This document shows, in pieces, positions 36,131 to 45,048 of a DNA stretch of 64,000 nucleotides. The stretch is from NCBI GenBank assembly GCA_943846755.1, contig OX044365.1, positions 1,798,001 to 1,862,000 on the forward strand, read 5' to 3'. The notes beneath the pieces were generated by a model. The model was given only the letters and a program-made list of their open reading frames with translations. It searched no databases and was not told the origin of the DNA. The translations under genes were made by a program, and so were the position numbers. This stretch comes from UBA8752 sp002336475. GTDB taxonomy: Bacteria > Bacteroidota > Bacteroidia > Flavobacteriales_D > Sanyastnellaceae. The stretch's first letter is position 1, and each line of letters begins with the position of its first letter.

Positions 36131-36913
36131 CTAAGAATGGGCCATACCGTGCACTTGGGCAGGAAACCAGACGGGCCGAGAGGGGGCTGCATCGTTGACC
36201 ATTGGGGCGACTTGTAGGGAGAGGAGTCCAGGGCCTTGGTTGAGCCCGTTAGGGATGCCAAGAAGCTCCGAAATGGTCGCGTTGGGGCGAGGGTTTGCCG
36301 CCGGACCAAAAAAGGCGTTATGGGCACGCAAATGGCCCCCATCTACTTCTTGGTCAACGCTGGGTAAGTCGATCAGCAAATGCTCAATACCGAGCAGGCA
36401 CAATTGTTCGGCAAACCCATCTTCAAGAAACGGAGGGTTGGAATCACTCCAGTCGCGCAGCACATCTCCATTGGTGCATTTCAAGACCAAGGCGCTGGGC
36501 TTCAAAGTTTGGATGGTTTGCATGAAGGGATGGATTGCTTCAAGGCTGACCTCCCAGTTTTCGCCGCGCTGTTCTGGCGCAGCTTCTATGAAGAATGCGG
36601 GCAGGACAAAGGGCAGTGCAGCACCGCGTGCCCTGGCGTCAATGGGTTGAAAGGTATCGTGGATGTGTTCGCGCGTCTCGGTATGCGTGCCGTGGGCATG
36701 TGGATTGAAGGTGAGGTCTCTAAAATTCACGGCCCCACCCTCTGCAACGGATCCGGTCCAATTGTCGGTACGAACGGGTTCAGCTGCAGCTGGCCCTTTG
36801 TACCAAGCACGGGGCAACCCATTGTATGGGTTAACGGGTACACTGAGGTCGACGGGATGGCCTTCAGCAGACCACAGGTGGTTTCGGTGTTCCAAAGTGA
36901 TGCGAAGCGTCAT
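36131..36913 (-). CDS. Cyclase-family metal hydrolase (kynurenine-formamidase-like)
   Basis: About 260 residues from the ATG at 36913; an alternative ATG at 36937 adds eight. The metal-binding motif of the cyclase/arylformamidase family appears as NPHAHGTHTETREH (family form HxGTHxDxPxH). These enzymes hydrolyse N-formylkynurenine or related amides and lactones. No tryptophan-degradation genes are near, so the substrate is uncertain. The gene converges on the SusD terminator and shares a 65-88 base upstream gap with the terminator of the next minus-strand gene. Confidence 0.75.
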   Translation of the reverse strand: MTLRITLEHRNHLWSAEGHPVDLSVPVNPYNGLPRAWYKGPAAAEPVRTDNWTGSVAEGGAVNFRDLTFNPHAHGTHTETREHIHDTFQPIDARARGAALPFVLPAFFIEAAPEQRGENWEVSLEAIHPFMQTIQTLKPSALVLKCTNGDVLRDWSDSNPPFLEDGFAEQLCLLGIEHLLIDLPSVDQEVDGGHLRAHNAFFGPAANPRPNATISELLGIPNGLNQGPGLLSLQVAPMVNDAAPSRPVWFPAQVHGMAHS

Positions 36914-36950
36914 GTGGCAAGTTCCCTCTGAATGCATTGTGGTACAAAAG

Positions 36951-36980
36951 AAAAGCCCCGCCGGTGAGGGCAGGGCTTTT
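36951..36980 (-). terminator. Terminator of the beta-barrel protein gene
   Basis: On the minus strand the stem AAAAGCCC-GCC/GGCGGGGCTTTT (one mismatch) is followed by CTTTTG. It lies about 20 bases after the stop at 37002. Confidence 0.8.
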
Positions 36981-37001
36981 CAGAATATGTTGGACTTCCG
37001 A

Positions 37002-37946
37002 TTACTGGAAGAGGTATCCGAGGCGGAGTTGGGCTTGGAACTGTGTTCCGAGGCCACCACCCTGCTGTGTACCTGTCCAGAAAGGACGGTCGTTGATGTT
37101 CGCTGGGTGCTGTCCGCTGTAAGCGTGTCCCGCGAGGTCTACGCTGCCTTGAATGGGAGCGGGCATCTCGGTAAGGTCGCTGGGGTCAACAGCGTTCTGG
37201 GTTCCCCAGAAGAGGTTGTAGGCTACGTTGTCCGTGGCTGCAATCTCCATGTCGTTCACCTTTGAGCTCATGAAGCCGAGGCCGGCCTCAGCACCCAAGT
37301 AGAGGTAGTCGGTCAGGTAGGCGTCAAAACCGGTCACGAGACCGAGCTTGAACATGCTGGCGCTCTGGCTGAGGGTCTGTGTCCAAACGATGTACTGATC
37401 CTGGTCACCGACCTGGTTCTCGTCGTCTGCACTCCAGAACTCCTGCTCCATAGAGGAACTGGAGATGCCGTAGCCAATTTCAAAACCGATGTAAGGGCTC
37501 AAGCGATCACCACCTGCATCGAAGTGCTTCTCGTAACCAGGAGCAATCATGAAAGTAGAAGTGCTGTAGGTGTCATAAAGATCTGGGCTTGGGATCTCAT
37601 CGTCACCAGAAGTCACGTATGCTCCAGCAATGGCTGGAATTCCGCCGGCTACTACGGTTCCATCAGGCATGATGGAGAAGTAGGGCGTTGGACGGCCCAC
37701 ACCGTTGAAGTCAAATTGACGGAAGCCGATGGACTTCTCATTTGAGTTGTTGAACGTCAGGCTCAGACGGAACGCCGACTCTTCATCAGTAAAGTTCCGG
37801 TACTTGATGGTGGTGCCGTCAACGGGGCTGTTACCAAGCGGAGTGAACTGGAGTTCAATGTTGTGCTCGCCACCGAATTGCTTCTGGGCGTTGGCCGTGA
37901 CTGCGAAAAGGGCAACCAGGGCGAGGGCAGACAGGATGTGCTTCAT
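37002..37946 (-). CDS. Outer-membrane beta-barrel protein, family unrecognised
   Basis: 314 residues with a clean signal peptide (ILSALALVALFAVTANAQ). The mature sequence alternates amphipathic strands and aromatic girdles (LSPYIGFEIGYGISS, LYLGAEAGLGFMSSKV) and ends with a strand terminating LRLGYLF, all typical of small outer-membrane barrels. No ligand or enzymatic motif is seen. It stands alone between two divergently oriented or convergent neighbours and has its own terminator. It could be a structural porin-like protein. Confidence 0.8.
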   Translation of the reverse strand: MKHILSALALVALFAVTANAQKQFGGEHNIELQFTPLGNSPVDGTTIKYRNFTDEESAFRLSLTFNNSNEKSIGFRQFDFNGVGRPTPYFSIMPDGTVVAGGIPAIAGAYVTSGDDEIPSPDLYDTYSTSTFMIAPGYEKHFDAGGDRLSPYIGFEIGYGISSSSMEQEFWSADDENQVGDQDQYIVWTQTLSQSASMFKLGLVTGFDAYLTDYLYLGAEAGLGFMSSKVNDMEIAATDNVAYNLFWGTQNAVDPSDLTEMPAPIQGSVDLAGHAYSGQHPANINDRPFWTGTQQGGGLGTQFQAQLRLGYLFQ

Positions 37947-38113
37947 CTTGAGGTTTCAAAAATTTTTCCGAGCGCAAGAAAAGCAATTCCCGGTTAGGAC
38001 CTGAACATATCCACGTCTTTTCCACATAGTGCGCTGTTGAAGTGCTGCAAATCAGGCAAATAATTTCAGGCAGTCCTGTGGAAATATGTGCAAATCGTCC
38101 GGATTTTTGCGCA

Positions 38114-39577
38114 ATGTTGGAGCCGCTGCACCCCCTTTTAAGACAGGCGTTTGACCCAGAGCGTTTTTTGCTCTTGGGGCAACAGATTTTGCAGGATGCT
38201 GTCCATCACCTAAAAGAGGCGCAAAGCAAAGTGAGAGAAAGGTCCATGCCCTGGACGCCTCCGGAAGACGAGAAGTTGTTCTGGGAGGCGAGGTTGGATG
38301 CTCCTGAGGGATTGGCAGCATTGTTGAATCTTGTGGGCCAACGGTCGAATGCTTTGCAGGACCCGCGATATATGGGGCATCAGGTGGCCGCACCTTTTCC
38401 TGAGGGGGCTTTGGTGGGGTTGGTCACGGACTTGCTGAACAACGGAGGCGCTGTGTATGAGATGGGTCCCACCAACTCAGCCATGGAAGAGGTGTTGATG
38501 GCGCGGATTGGCAGCTTAATGGGCCTGCCCGATGGGTGTGGGGGCATTTTGTGTCACGGAGGAACCTTGGCCAACCTGGTGGCTTTATTGGCTGCGCGCA
38601 GGAGGGCGGGTAGAGGTGGGGTGGACACGTGGGTCGATGGCGACGGTGTGAAAGGGGCGGTTTTGGTCTCCGAGCAAGCACACTATTGTGTGGACCGGGC
38701 TGTCAGAATTATGGGGTGGGGTGCTGAGGGTGTGGGACTGGTTCAGACAGACGGCCAACACAAGATGACCCGTTCTGGATTGGAAGCGGCCATGCAGGCC
38801 ATGCAAGAGAAGGGGCGCAAGGTGGTGGCTGTTGTGGGAAGCGCCTGTACAACGAGCTCTGGTGCTTACGACGACCTGAATGTTGTGGCAGATTTTGCTG
38901 AGCAATACGGTTTTTGGTTTCACGTTGATGGGGCGCACGGAGCTCCAGCGGCCTTCAGTGCGCGGCACCGGCATTTGGTCTCTGGCATGGAGCGGGCTGA
39001 CAGCGTGGCCATGGATTTTCACAAGATCATGGGTGTTCCCGCTTTGTGTACAGGGTTGTTTTTTCGTGCTCAGGAAATGAGCTTTTTGCCGTTTACCCAG
39101 TCGGCTGAATACCTGTGGAGCGATGCGGAAGACCCGGAGTGGTGGAACTTTGGAAAGCGAACTTTCGAGTGCACCAAACGGATGTTGTCGACGCGCGTGG
39201 CTGCCGTGCTTGAGGAATACGGGTCAGAGATCTGGGGGGTGCTCGTTGACCGCCTCTTTGGATTGGGTCAGGAGATGGCAGAGCGCATTGTGGAACGTGG
39301 GGACAAGGGTTGGCAATTGGCGATGGAGCCGGAGGCCAACATTGTGTGCTTTCGTTACCTACCGGTTCAATTCGCGGATGTTGAGCAAGAAAATGCGTTC
39401 ACGCTGAAACTGAGACAGACCCATTTGGAGCGGGGGCCCCAATACATCGTGCAAACCAAGTTTTCGGGCAAGGTGTGGTTGCGTTGCACCCTGATGAACC
39501 CACTGACACAAGCAGCGGATGTGGTAGAACTATTGGACCGCATTGAGGACCTGGCGAAGCAGGTCCAGCAGATGTGA
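38114..39577 (+). CDS. Group II pyridoxal-phosphate decarboxylase
   Basis: About 487 residues from ATG 38114 (a GTG at 38042 extends it, less likely). It is a fold-type I PLP enzyme with the cofactor Lys304 in MDFHKIMGVP and the conserved HVDGAHGAPAAF segment upstream that holds the ring. Group II decarboxylases act on glutamate, aromatic amino acids, 2,4-diaminobutyrate or cysteine-sulfinate; the motifs do not settle which. The sequence is closest in feel to diaminobutyrate/glutamate decarboxylases, an impression only. It appears monocistronic and converges on glmS. Confidence 0.85.
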   Translation: MLEPLHPLLRQAFDPERFLLLGQQILQDAVHHLKEAQSKVRERSMPWTPPEDEKLFWEARLDAPEGLAALLNLVGQRSNALQDPRYMGHQVAAPFPEGALVGLVTDLLNNGGAVYEMGPTNSAMEEVLMARIGSLMGLPDGCGGILCHGGTLANLVALLAARRRAGRGGVDTWVDGDGVKGAVLVSEQAHYCVDRAVRIMGWGAEGVGLVQTDGQHKMTRSGLEAAMQAMQEKGRKVVAVVGSACTTSSGAYDDLNVVADFAEQYGFWFHVDGAHGAPAAFSARHRHLVSGMERADSVAMDFHKIMGVPALCTGLFFRAQEMSFLPFTQSAEYLWSDAEDPEWWNFGKRTFECTKRMLSTRVAAVLEEYGSEIWGVLVDRLFGLGQEMAERIVERGDKGWQLAMEPEANIVCFRYLPVQFADVEQENAFTLKLRQTHLERGPQYIVQTKFSGKVWLRCTLMNPLTQAADVVELLDRIEDLAKQVQQM

Positions 39578-39582
39578 AGAGG

Positions 39583-41430
39583 TTACTCGACGGTCACGCT
39601 CTTTGCAAGGTTCCGTGGCTGGTCTACGTTGCGGTCGAGTTTGACTGCAATGTGGTAGCTCAGCAATTGGAAGGGTATGGTGCTCAACAAAGGCACAAGC
39701 GCGTCATCAGCGGCGTGCACCTCAATGACAAACTCGGCCATTCTAGCGACCTCTTTATCTCCAGCGGTGACAATGGCGATCACCCTTCCTCCGCGGGCTT
39801 TTACTTCTTGAATGTTGGAAACGACCTTGTCGTAATGGGCGTCTTTCGTGGCCACGAAGAAGACCGGCATGTTTTCATCGATCAGCGCGATGGGGCCGTG
39901 CTTCATTTCAGCTGCAGGGTAGCCCTCGGCATGGATGTAGCTGATCTCTTTGAGTTTGAGTGCTCCTTCAAGGGCAACCGGGAAGTTGTATCCCCGGCCT
40001 AGAAAAAGCGCATTTGGAACATTCTTGAATGCTTCAGCAATGGCCTCAATCTCGGACTCCTTCGTCATCAGGGCCTCGACTTTTTCGGGAATGCCATTGA
40101 GCTCTACAAGGAGGCGGTTGAACCGCTGCTCGTCCAACACTTGACGCAGGCGACCAACCCTGATGGCCACTAAAGCAAGCACTGCAAGCTGGGCAGTGAA
40201 CGCCTTGGTTGAGGCCACTCCAATTTCTGGGCCCGCGTGGGTGTATGCGCCACTGTGCGACTCGCGTGAGATGCTCGAGCCGACAACATTACAGATTCCA
40301 AAAACATGAGCGCCCCGCTCTTTGGCCATTCTGATGGCGGCGAGGGTATCGGCTGTCTCTCCGGATTGACTGATCGCAATCAGAATGTCTCCCTTCCCAA
40401 GGACGGGGTTTCGGTAACGGAATTCGCTGGCATACTCTACCTCCACCGGTATGCGGGCAAAGTCTTCGAACATGTATTCCGCAATCAAACCGGCGTGCCA
40501 ACTGGTGCCACAAGCGACAATGATGAGGCGCTTGGCTTCTGTCCACATTTCTGTGTGGTCGTCGATTCCGGCCATGCGAATGGCTTCATGTCCCAAACGG
40601 AGTCTTCCCCGCAAGCAGTCTGCGATTGACCGTGGCTGCTCATGAATTTCTTTGAGCATAAAATGGTCATACCCCCCTTTTTCGATGGACTCCATGGCCA
40701 TCTCCAACTCGGTGACCACGGGCGTCACTTTGTGGTTTCGTGTGGTGCGGATTTTCAATCCACCGGCGAGGGAAATGCGGGCTACTTCTTCGTCTTCGAG
40801 GTACACCACGTTTTTGGTATACTCAATGATGGGGGTCGCGTCGGAGGCGATGAAATACTCACCGTCACCAATTCCAATAACCAACGGGCTGGACTTTCGC
40901 GCCAGCACCATTTCTTCTGGACGGGTGGTATCTACAACGGCGATGGCATAAGCCCCAACGACTTCGTTGAGGGCCACCCGAGTTGCTTCAAAGAGATCGA
41001 GTCCCTCTGACTTCATCATGATCTCTTCGATCAAATGGACCAACACCTCAGTGTCGGTGTCGCTGTAGAAGGTGTGTCCACGGCTGGTCAAGGTTTCCTT
41101 GAGCGCGTGGTAGTTCTCTATGATGCCGTTGTGGATGAGGGCAAGACGGCCATTGCCACTGAGGTGAGGGTGGGCGTTGACATCGTTGGGGGGGCCGTGA
41201 GTGGCCCAGCGCGTGTGCCCAATGCCTGAAGTGCCAGAAGGCACTGTGCCCGACATGTGCTCCAGCAGGTCGTCAACCTTTCCTTTGCGCCTGTGGTGGT
41301 TGAGCTTACCATCTCGAGAAAGGACGGCAATACCAGCGCTGTCATACCCCCGATATTCCAACCTCTTCAAGCCTTTAATGAGCAGAGGAAAGGCTTCTTG
41401 TTCTCCCAGATATCCAACGATGCCGCACAT
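39583..41430 (-). CDS. glmS: Glutamine-fructose-6-phosphate aminotransferase (isomerizing)
   Basis: 615 residues, full length. The N-terminal glutaminase domain begins MCGIVGYLG with nucleophile Cys2. Two SIS sugar-isomerase domains follow (ISQSGETADTLAA and LGRGYNFPVALEGALKLKE), and the C terminus ends in the conserved NLAKSVTVE. GlmS makes glucosamine 6-phosphate, the first committed step to UDP-GlcNAc for peptidoglycan and lipid A. It is the last gene of a minus-strand group with starch synthase and DUF4270, 36 bases after the latter. No glmS ribozyme-like leader is apparent. Confidence 0.97.
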   Translation of the reverse strand: MCGIVGYLGEQEAFPLLIKGLKRLEYRGYDSAGIAVLSRDGKLNHHRRKGKVDDLLEHMSGTVPSGTSGIGHTRWATHGPPNDVNAHPHLSGNGRLALIHNGIIENYHALKETLTSRGHTFYSDTDTEVLVHLIEEIMMKSEGLDLFEATRVALNEVVGAYAIAVVDTTRPEEMVLARKSSPLVIGIGDGEYFIASDATPIIEYTKNVVYLEDEEVARISLAGGLKIRTTRNHKVTPVVTELEMAMESIEKGGYDHFMLKEIHEQPRSIADCLRGRLRLGHEAIRMAGIDDHTEMWTEAKRLIIVACGTSWHAGLIAEYMFEDFARIPVEVEYASEFRYRNPVLGKGDILIAISQSGETADTLAAIRMAKERGAHVFGICNVVGSSISRESHSGAYTHAGPEIGVASTKAFTAQLAVLALVAIRVGRLRQVLDEQRFNRLLVELNGIPEKVEALMTKESEIEAIAEAFKNVPNALFLGRGYNFPVALEGALKLKEISYIHAEGYPAAEMKHGPIALIDENMPVFFVATKDAHYDKVVSNIQEVKARGGRVIAIVTAGDKEVARMAEFVIEVHAADDALVPLLSTIPFQLLSYHIAVKLDRNVDQPRNLAKSVTVE

Positions 41431-41466
41431 GCCCGTAAAGTTAACGCTGCGGTGGCCTTTAAAGGG

Positions 41467-42744
41467 TCATTGGGACCACGTAACTACAAATTGGGCGGGC
41501 GTTTCAGAGAGGGGGCCATTGAAGATGACCTGTTCCATAGCAACAGAGGACAGCTCTGAGTAGAGGTAGACATAGCGGCGTACTTCTTCACCATTCAACC
41601 GCCGCTGCGCATACACAGGCATATTCAGGGTGTAGGCGTTGGTTTCAGGGTTGAAACCGCCGTCGTATGCCACTCCTGGAGATGTGGCTTCTGGGGTGAG
41701 TTCTATGCCGCCCGCTTCTCGCCTCAGAAAAGCGGTGAGAAAGTTGGGCTTGCCCAGCTTGGATACGCGTTGGTCCACGGGTAGAAGTATTTCTGCTCGG
41801 TTTATCACAGCACCCTCGGGCAAATTCAACGCGTCAAGCCCCATCAAATCAAGGCGCAAATAGGAGCCCCCGGCGCCGAGAAGAACGACTTGATCGGTGG
41901 CCTCTGTAGGAAGGCTGTCGTTGAGGGCGGTGTACGGAGCCGGCCAAACATGTCTGAAGTGGGTTGCCCTTGCAGCATTGCCGTTCAGCACCAAGTCATA
42001 GCTGGTGGTGTCCGTGCTGTTGTGGTAGTGGATGCGCATGTATGAAACGCCTACCGTGGGTTCGAGGCTGACAATGCCTCCTCCACCAGATTCTGATCGC
42101 ACTGCAATGCCCTTGAACCATTTGCGCCATTCATCATTGCTTGAGAACACACTGGTGTCTGCGTCCAAAATGGTCTGGCCAAAGGACGGCTTAAGCATGA
42201 TGCGCACTTGGGCGCCCAAAGTGTCGCTGCCGTTGTAGACGGGTTCGGTTGGGTGCATTTGCACAGGCTGTCGGCTGGGATCGACCTTGTTGTCATTTAT
42301 GATCGGCAGCCTAGACTGGGCGTAATAGGAGCTGTCGAAGCTCATGGTGTCTGCAAGGAGGTCTACGCGAAGTTGTTGGTCGAAGCTTTGGCCAAAGGAT
42401 GGTCCGTTGTGCTTCAAGGTGAGCACGACGCTGTCACAAATTGGACTTTCGCCGAAATCGATGGAGGTTTCAGAAAGCCTTAATTCGGCGGAGAACCAAG
42501 CCTCAGAAAAACCGCTAACGGGATCTATAGTGCTCCCCAGCAGCAACCTGCTGCGCTCGTCTGTGCGCAACGAGTCTACGGGCACCATGTCCAGTGCAAA
42601 TTCTAAAGTATCTGTATTCAAAACCAGAAGCTCCTCCTCTGGTTGAAGTGCCAGTCCTATGTTGTTGTCCGGCTTACGACACCCCCCTAGAGAGAGGGTG
42701 AAGAGTGATAAACCAAGAATAAAGCACTTTCCTGTATTCCGCAT
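41467..42744 (-). CDS. DUF4270 family lipoprotein
   Basis: 425 residues with a lipoprotein signal (LGLSLFTLSLGGCRKPDN). The mature part (DNNIGLALQPEEELLVLNTDTLEF, later LRLSETSIDFGESPICDSVVL) matches the Bacteroidota DUF4270 family, which is exported and of unknown function. It commonly sits, as here, between a short starch synthase gene and glmS. The 120-base leader between the starch synthase stop and this ATG carries nested inverted repeats that could control it. Confidence 0.85.
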   Translation of the reverse strand: MRNTGKCFILGLSLFTLSLGGCRKPDNNIGLALQPEEELLVLNTDTLEFALDMVPVDSLRTDERSRLLLGSTIDPVSGFSEAWFSAELRLSETSIDFGESPICDSVVLTLKHNGPSFGQSFDQQLRVDLLADTMSFDSSYYAQSRLPIINDNKVDPSRQPVQMHPTEPVYNGSDTLGAQVRIMLKPSFGQTILDADTSVFSSNDEWRKWFKGIAVRSESGGGGIVSLEPTVGVSYMRIHYHNSTDTTSYDLVLNGNAARATHFRHVWPAPYTALNDSLPTEATDQVVLLGAGGSYLRLDLMGLDALNLPEGAVINRAEILLPVDQRVSKLGKPNFLTAFLRREAGGIELTPEATSPGVAYDGGFNPETNAYTLNMPVYAQRRLNGEEVRRYVYLYSELSSVAMEQVIFNGPLSETPAQFVVTWSQ

Positions 42745-42797
42745 GCGGAGTTGTGGTTTCAGGCGACCAAGATCGTTTAGAAAAAAGGGTGTGCAAT

Positions 42798-42880
42798 GGC
42801 CGTTGAGGACCTTCCGCCCCGTGTGGGTTGGTCCTCAGGTAGGATACGCTTAACGTATCGATTCTTATCCCTCAACGGCC
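42798..42880 (-). promoter_or_regulatory. Nested inverted repeats, possible attenuator before DUF4270
   Basis: Reading the minus strand, arm A GGCCGTTGAGG (42880-42870, inside the last starch synthase codons) can pair with A' CCTCAACGGCC (42808-42798). Arm C TGAGGACC (42837-42830) can pair with C' GGTCCTCA (42811-42804). A' and C' overlap by five bases, so the two stems exclude each other. Between A and C is a small hairpin GATACG/CGTATC (42859-42843). A run of T residues follows 11 bases after A'. Confidence 0.5.
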
Positions 42881-43695
42881 TCCTGCTTTCCCTCCAGAAT
42901 ACTGTCGTAGAAAGTGGTCATTTCGGCAGAACTCAACTCAGGCTCCATGTACCTCATGGTGGGCAAGGTGAGGCTTTCAAACGCGGCCTGCGTGTCTTCG
43001 GTCAGAACCTCTGATCCTGCAACGACGGCGTCCGAGTGCTCCATGGCAATCTTGTTCATCGCGTCGAATGTGGGAAGCTTGAGGTTTCCTACCAAGTCGG
43101 CAGAAATTCCATCGTAGGCAATCTTCTCGTGCAGACTGCCATTGAGGGTTCCCTTGAACCCTTCATCGTAGATGCTGGAGATGATTTTGGTGTCTGCAAA
43201 GTGTGCATCACCTTGGAACATTTGCTTCGCATAGAGCGGAACAAGCGACGTCATCCAGCCGTGGCAGTGAATGATGTCTGGAGCCCAGCTCAATTTCCGG
43301 ACCGTCTCGAGGACACCTCTGGCAAAAAAGATGGCGCGTTCGTCGTTGTCGGGGACCAGCTTGTCTTTGGCGTCAAACCAGGTAACCTTCTTCTTAAAAT
43401 ACTGCTCGTTATCGATGAAGTAAACCTGCATCCGGGCCGTGGGAATAGAGGCCACTTTGATGATGAGGGGATGATCCGTATCGTTTACGTTAAGGTTCAT
43501 GCCGCTCAGGCGAATAACCTCGTGAAGCTGGTGCCTGCGCTCATTGATTACGCCGAATCGGGGCATAAAAACCCTGATTTCACGCCCTCTTTCATGAATG
43601 CTTTGAGGGATGACGCGGCTGGCTTTGCTGATCGGGCTTTCCGGAAGAAAAGGCTGAATTGCTTGACTGACGTATAGAATGCGGGTCTTGCTCAT
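42865..43695 (-). CDS. Starch/glycogen synthase N-terminal (GT5) domain protein
   Basis: 276 residues from ATG 43695 (the frame extends upstream without support). It begins KTRILYVSQAIQPFLPESPI and contains PDIIHCHGWMTSLVPLYAKQ, the hallmarks of the glycogen synthase N-terminal Rossmann domain. The C-terminal nucleotide-sugar binding half is absent, and this is the usual size for this Bacteroidota subfamily rather than a truncation. Whether it transfers glucose at all is unknown. It is the first gene of the group with DUF4270 and glmS, and has a very good promoter. Confidence 0.85.
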   Translation of the reverse strand: MSKTRILYVSQAIQPFLPESPISKASRVIPQSIHERGREIRVFMPRFGVINERRHQLHEVIRLSGMNLNVNDTDHPLIIKVASIPTARMQVYFIDNEQYFKKKVTWFDAKDKLVPDNDERAIFFARGVLETVRKLSWAPDIIHCHGWMTSLVPLYAKQMFQGDAHFADTKIISSIYDEGFKGTLNGSLHEKIAYDGISADLVGNLKLPTFDAMNKIAMEHSDAVVAGSEVLTEDTQAAFESLTLPTMRYMEPELSSAEMTTFYDSILEGKQEAVEG

Positions 43696-43733
43696 GAATC
43701 TTTGGGTTCCGGGGAATGATAACAGGCTTGTAT

Positions 43734-43764
43734 CAAATATACGCCGAATAAGGCGGAATTTCAA
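43734..43764 (-). promoter_or_regulatory. Promoter of the starch synthase-DUF4270-glmS group
   Basis: On the minus strand TTG (43764-43762), 20 bases, then TATATTTG (43741-43734), a perfect TAnnTTTG box. The ATG is 38 bases downstream. This is the best promoter match in the window. Confidence 0.7.
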
Positions 43765-43837
43765 GGATTGACGCTACTTTGAGCCCTGTCTTTTCGTGTG
43801 TGTTGACACTACTTAACGCCTGAGTGGACTTGGAATT

Positions 43838-43872
43838 TGCGTCTCAATTTTTGAATTGAAACGCAGTTTTTT
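43838..43872 (+). terminator. Terminator-like hairpin in the panC leader (possible attenuator)
   Basis: TGCGTCTCAATT and AATTGAAACGCA form a 12-bp stem with one mismatch and a TTTG loop, followed by GTTTTTTG. It points at panC, 38 bases before its start codon, and there is no + strand gene upstream for it to terminate. Confidence 0.55.
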
Positions 43873-43909
43873 GAAAATGGAATTCAGAATTGTTCGAACA
43901 TGATGGGTT

Positions 43910-44776
43910 GTGTCAAAGACTAAAAGGGCGATCAGTTTTTCCGGGTTTGAGTCTTGGCGGGCCCACATCAAAGACAGCCTCATTGAAAACACCGACGTCA
44001 TGTTTGTCCCAACGATGGGGGCATTGCATGAGGGTCATGGAGACTTGATTCGTGCTGCGCGAAAAATGGCCGACGCAAATGGCCAAGCCCATGTGGTGGT
44101 GAGCATTTTTATCAATCCCACACAGTTTGATGACCCCTCTGACTTCCAATCTTATCCCGCTACTCCCGAGCAGGATGTGCTGTTGGTGGAGCGGGCTGGG
44201 GCGGATGCCGTGGTCTTTCCAACAGTATTAGAAATGTACCCGCAAGGCGTGCCCGATGCTGCCGACCCCGTTGGGTTCGGTGCTTTGACGGATTCATTGG
44301 AAGGGGCCAAGCGGAAGGGACATTTCGATGGCGTAGTGGCTGTAGTGAGAAACTTGATGGAGCAAGTCGGGCCGCGTTGGGCGTTTTTTGGAGAAAAGGA
44401 CTGGCAGCAACTGGCGGTGATCAAAAAGCTCGTGGCACATGAGTTTGAAGGGGTGACCATTGTTCCGGTGCCCACGAGAAGAGAATTGGATGGGCTGGCA
44501 ATGAGTTCCCGAAACCGCAGGTTGTCGGGGTCTCATCGGGCCAGGGCCAACGCATTGTATCAGGTTTTGGTGCAAGTCGCGGAAAGCACCGACCCGATTG
44601 CTGCATGTCCGATTGCTGCTGCTGAGTTAGAGTCTTTGGGGTTCACAGTGGAATACTTGAGCGTTGTGAATGGAGATTCATTAGAACCGACATGGGTGCC
44701 CGGAAAAATGCGGGTCTTCGTGGCGGCCAGGTTGGGTGGGGTGCGGCTAATTGACAATGTTGCCTGCCTGATGTGA
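43910..44776 (+). CDS. panC: Pantothenate synthetase (pantoate-beta-alanine ligase)
   Basis: 288 residues from a GTG start. PanC joins pantoate and beta-alanine using ATP in pantothenate/CoA synthesis. The adenylate-binding motif FVPTMGALHEGH (32-43, with Met36, His40, His43) and FGEKDWQQLAVI are present, as is the MSSRNRRLS loop. It is divergent from the starch synthase gene across 214 bases that carry that gene's promoter and a terminator-like hairpin just before panC. panB and panD are not in the window. Confidence 0.95.
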   Translation: MSKTKRAISFSGFESWRAHIKDSLIENTDVMFVPTMGALHEGHGDLIRAARKMADANGQAHVVVSIFINPTQFDDPSDFQSYPATPEQDVLLVERAGADAVVFPTVLEMYPQGVPDAADPVGFGALTDSLEGAKRKGHFDGVVAVVRNLMEQVGPRWAFFGEKDWQQLAVIKKLVAHEFEGVTIVPVPTRRELDGLAMSSRNRRLSGSHRARANALYQVLVQVAESTDPIAACPIAAAELESLGFTVEYLSVVNGDSLEPTWVPGKMRVFVAARLGGVRLIDNVACLM

Positions 44777-44877
44777 CCGGTAATTTTATGCGGTGAAACA
44801 GGCATTTGCCGAACCTTGGCTTTTTCCTTGTCCTGAGATGAATTGTTTTCGCCGAACTTGGCACCAAAATCCACAGG

Positions 44878-45048
44878 ATGGGAGCCATTGGACCTACACA
44901 AGTCATTCTGATTGTCCTCGTTGTATTGCTGCTTTTTGGAGGCCGTAAAATTCCTGAACTCATGCGCGGCTTGGGCCGTGGCGTGAAGGAATTCAAGGAC
45001 GCAACACAGGAAGACGGCAAGGGGCAGGATGACGACGTCAAAGGGTAG
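44878..45048 (+). CDS. tatA: Twin-arginine translocase subunit TatA
   Basis: A 56-residue gene. One membrane helix (TQVILIVLVVLLLFGGRKIPE), the conserved hinge FGGRKIPELMRGLG and an amphipathic helix GRGVKEFKDA are diagnostic of TatA/E; a short acidic tail follows. TatA oligomers form the export pore for folded proteins bearing twin-arginine signals. Its end overlaps the start of the next gene by 20 bases. A possible client is the superoxide dismutase at 50414-51169, which has a Tat-like leader. Confidence 0.92.
   Translation: MGAIGPTQVILIVLVVLLLFGGRKIPELMRGLGRGVKEFKDATQEDGKGQDDDVKG

Noticed and set aside
42865..43695. Starch synthase gene as a truncated pseudogene (C-terminal half missing)
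   Set aside because: The short N-terminal-only form next to DUF4270 and glmS is usual in Bacteroidota, and the gene has an intact start, stop and promoter.
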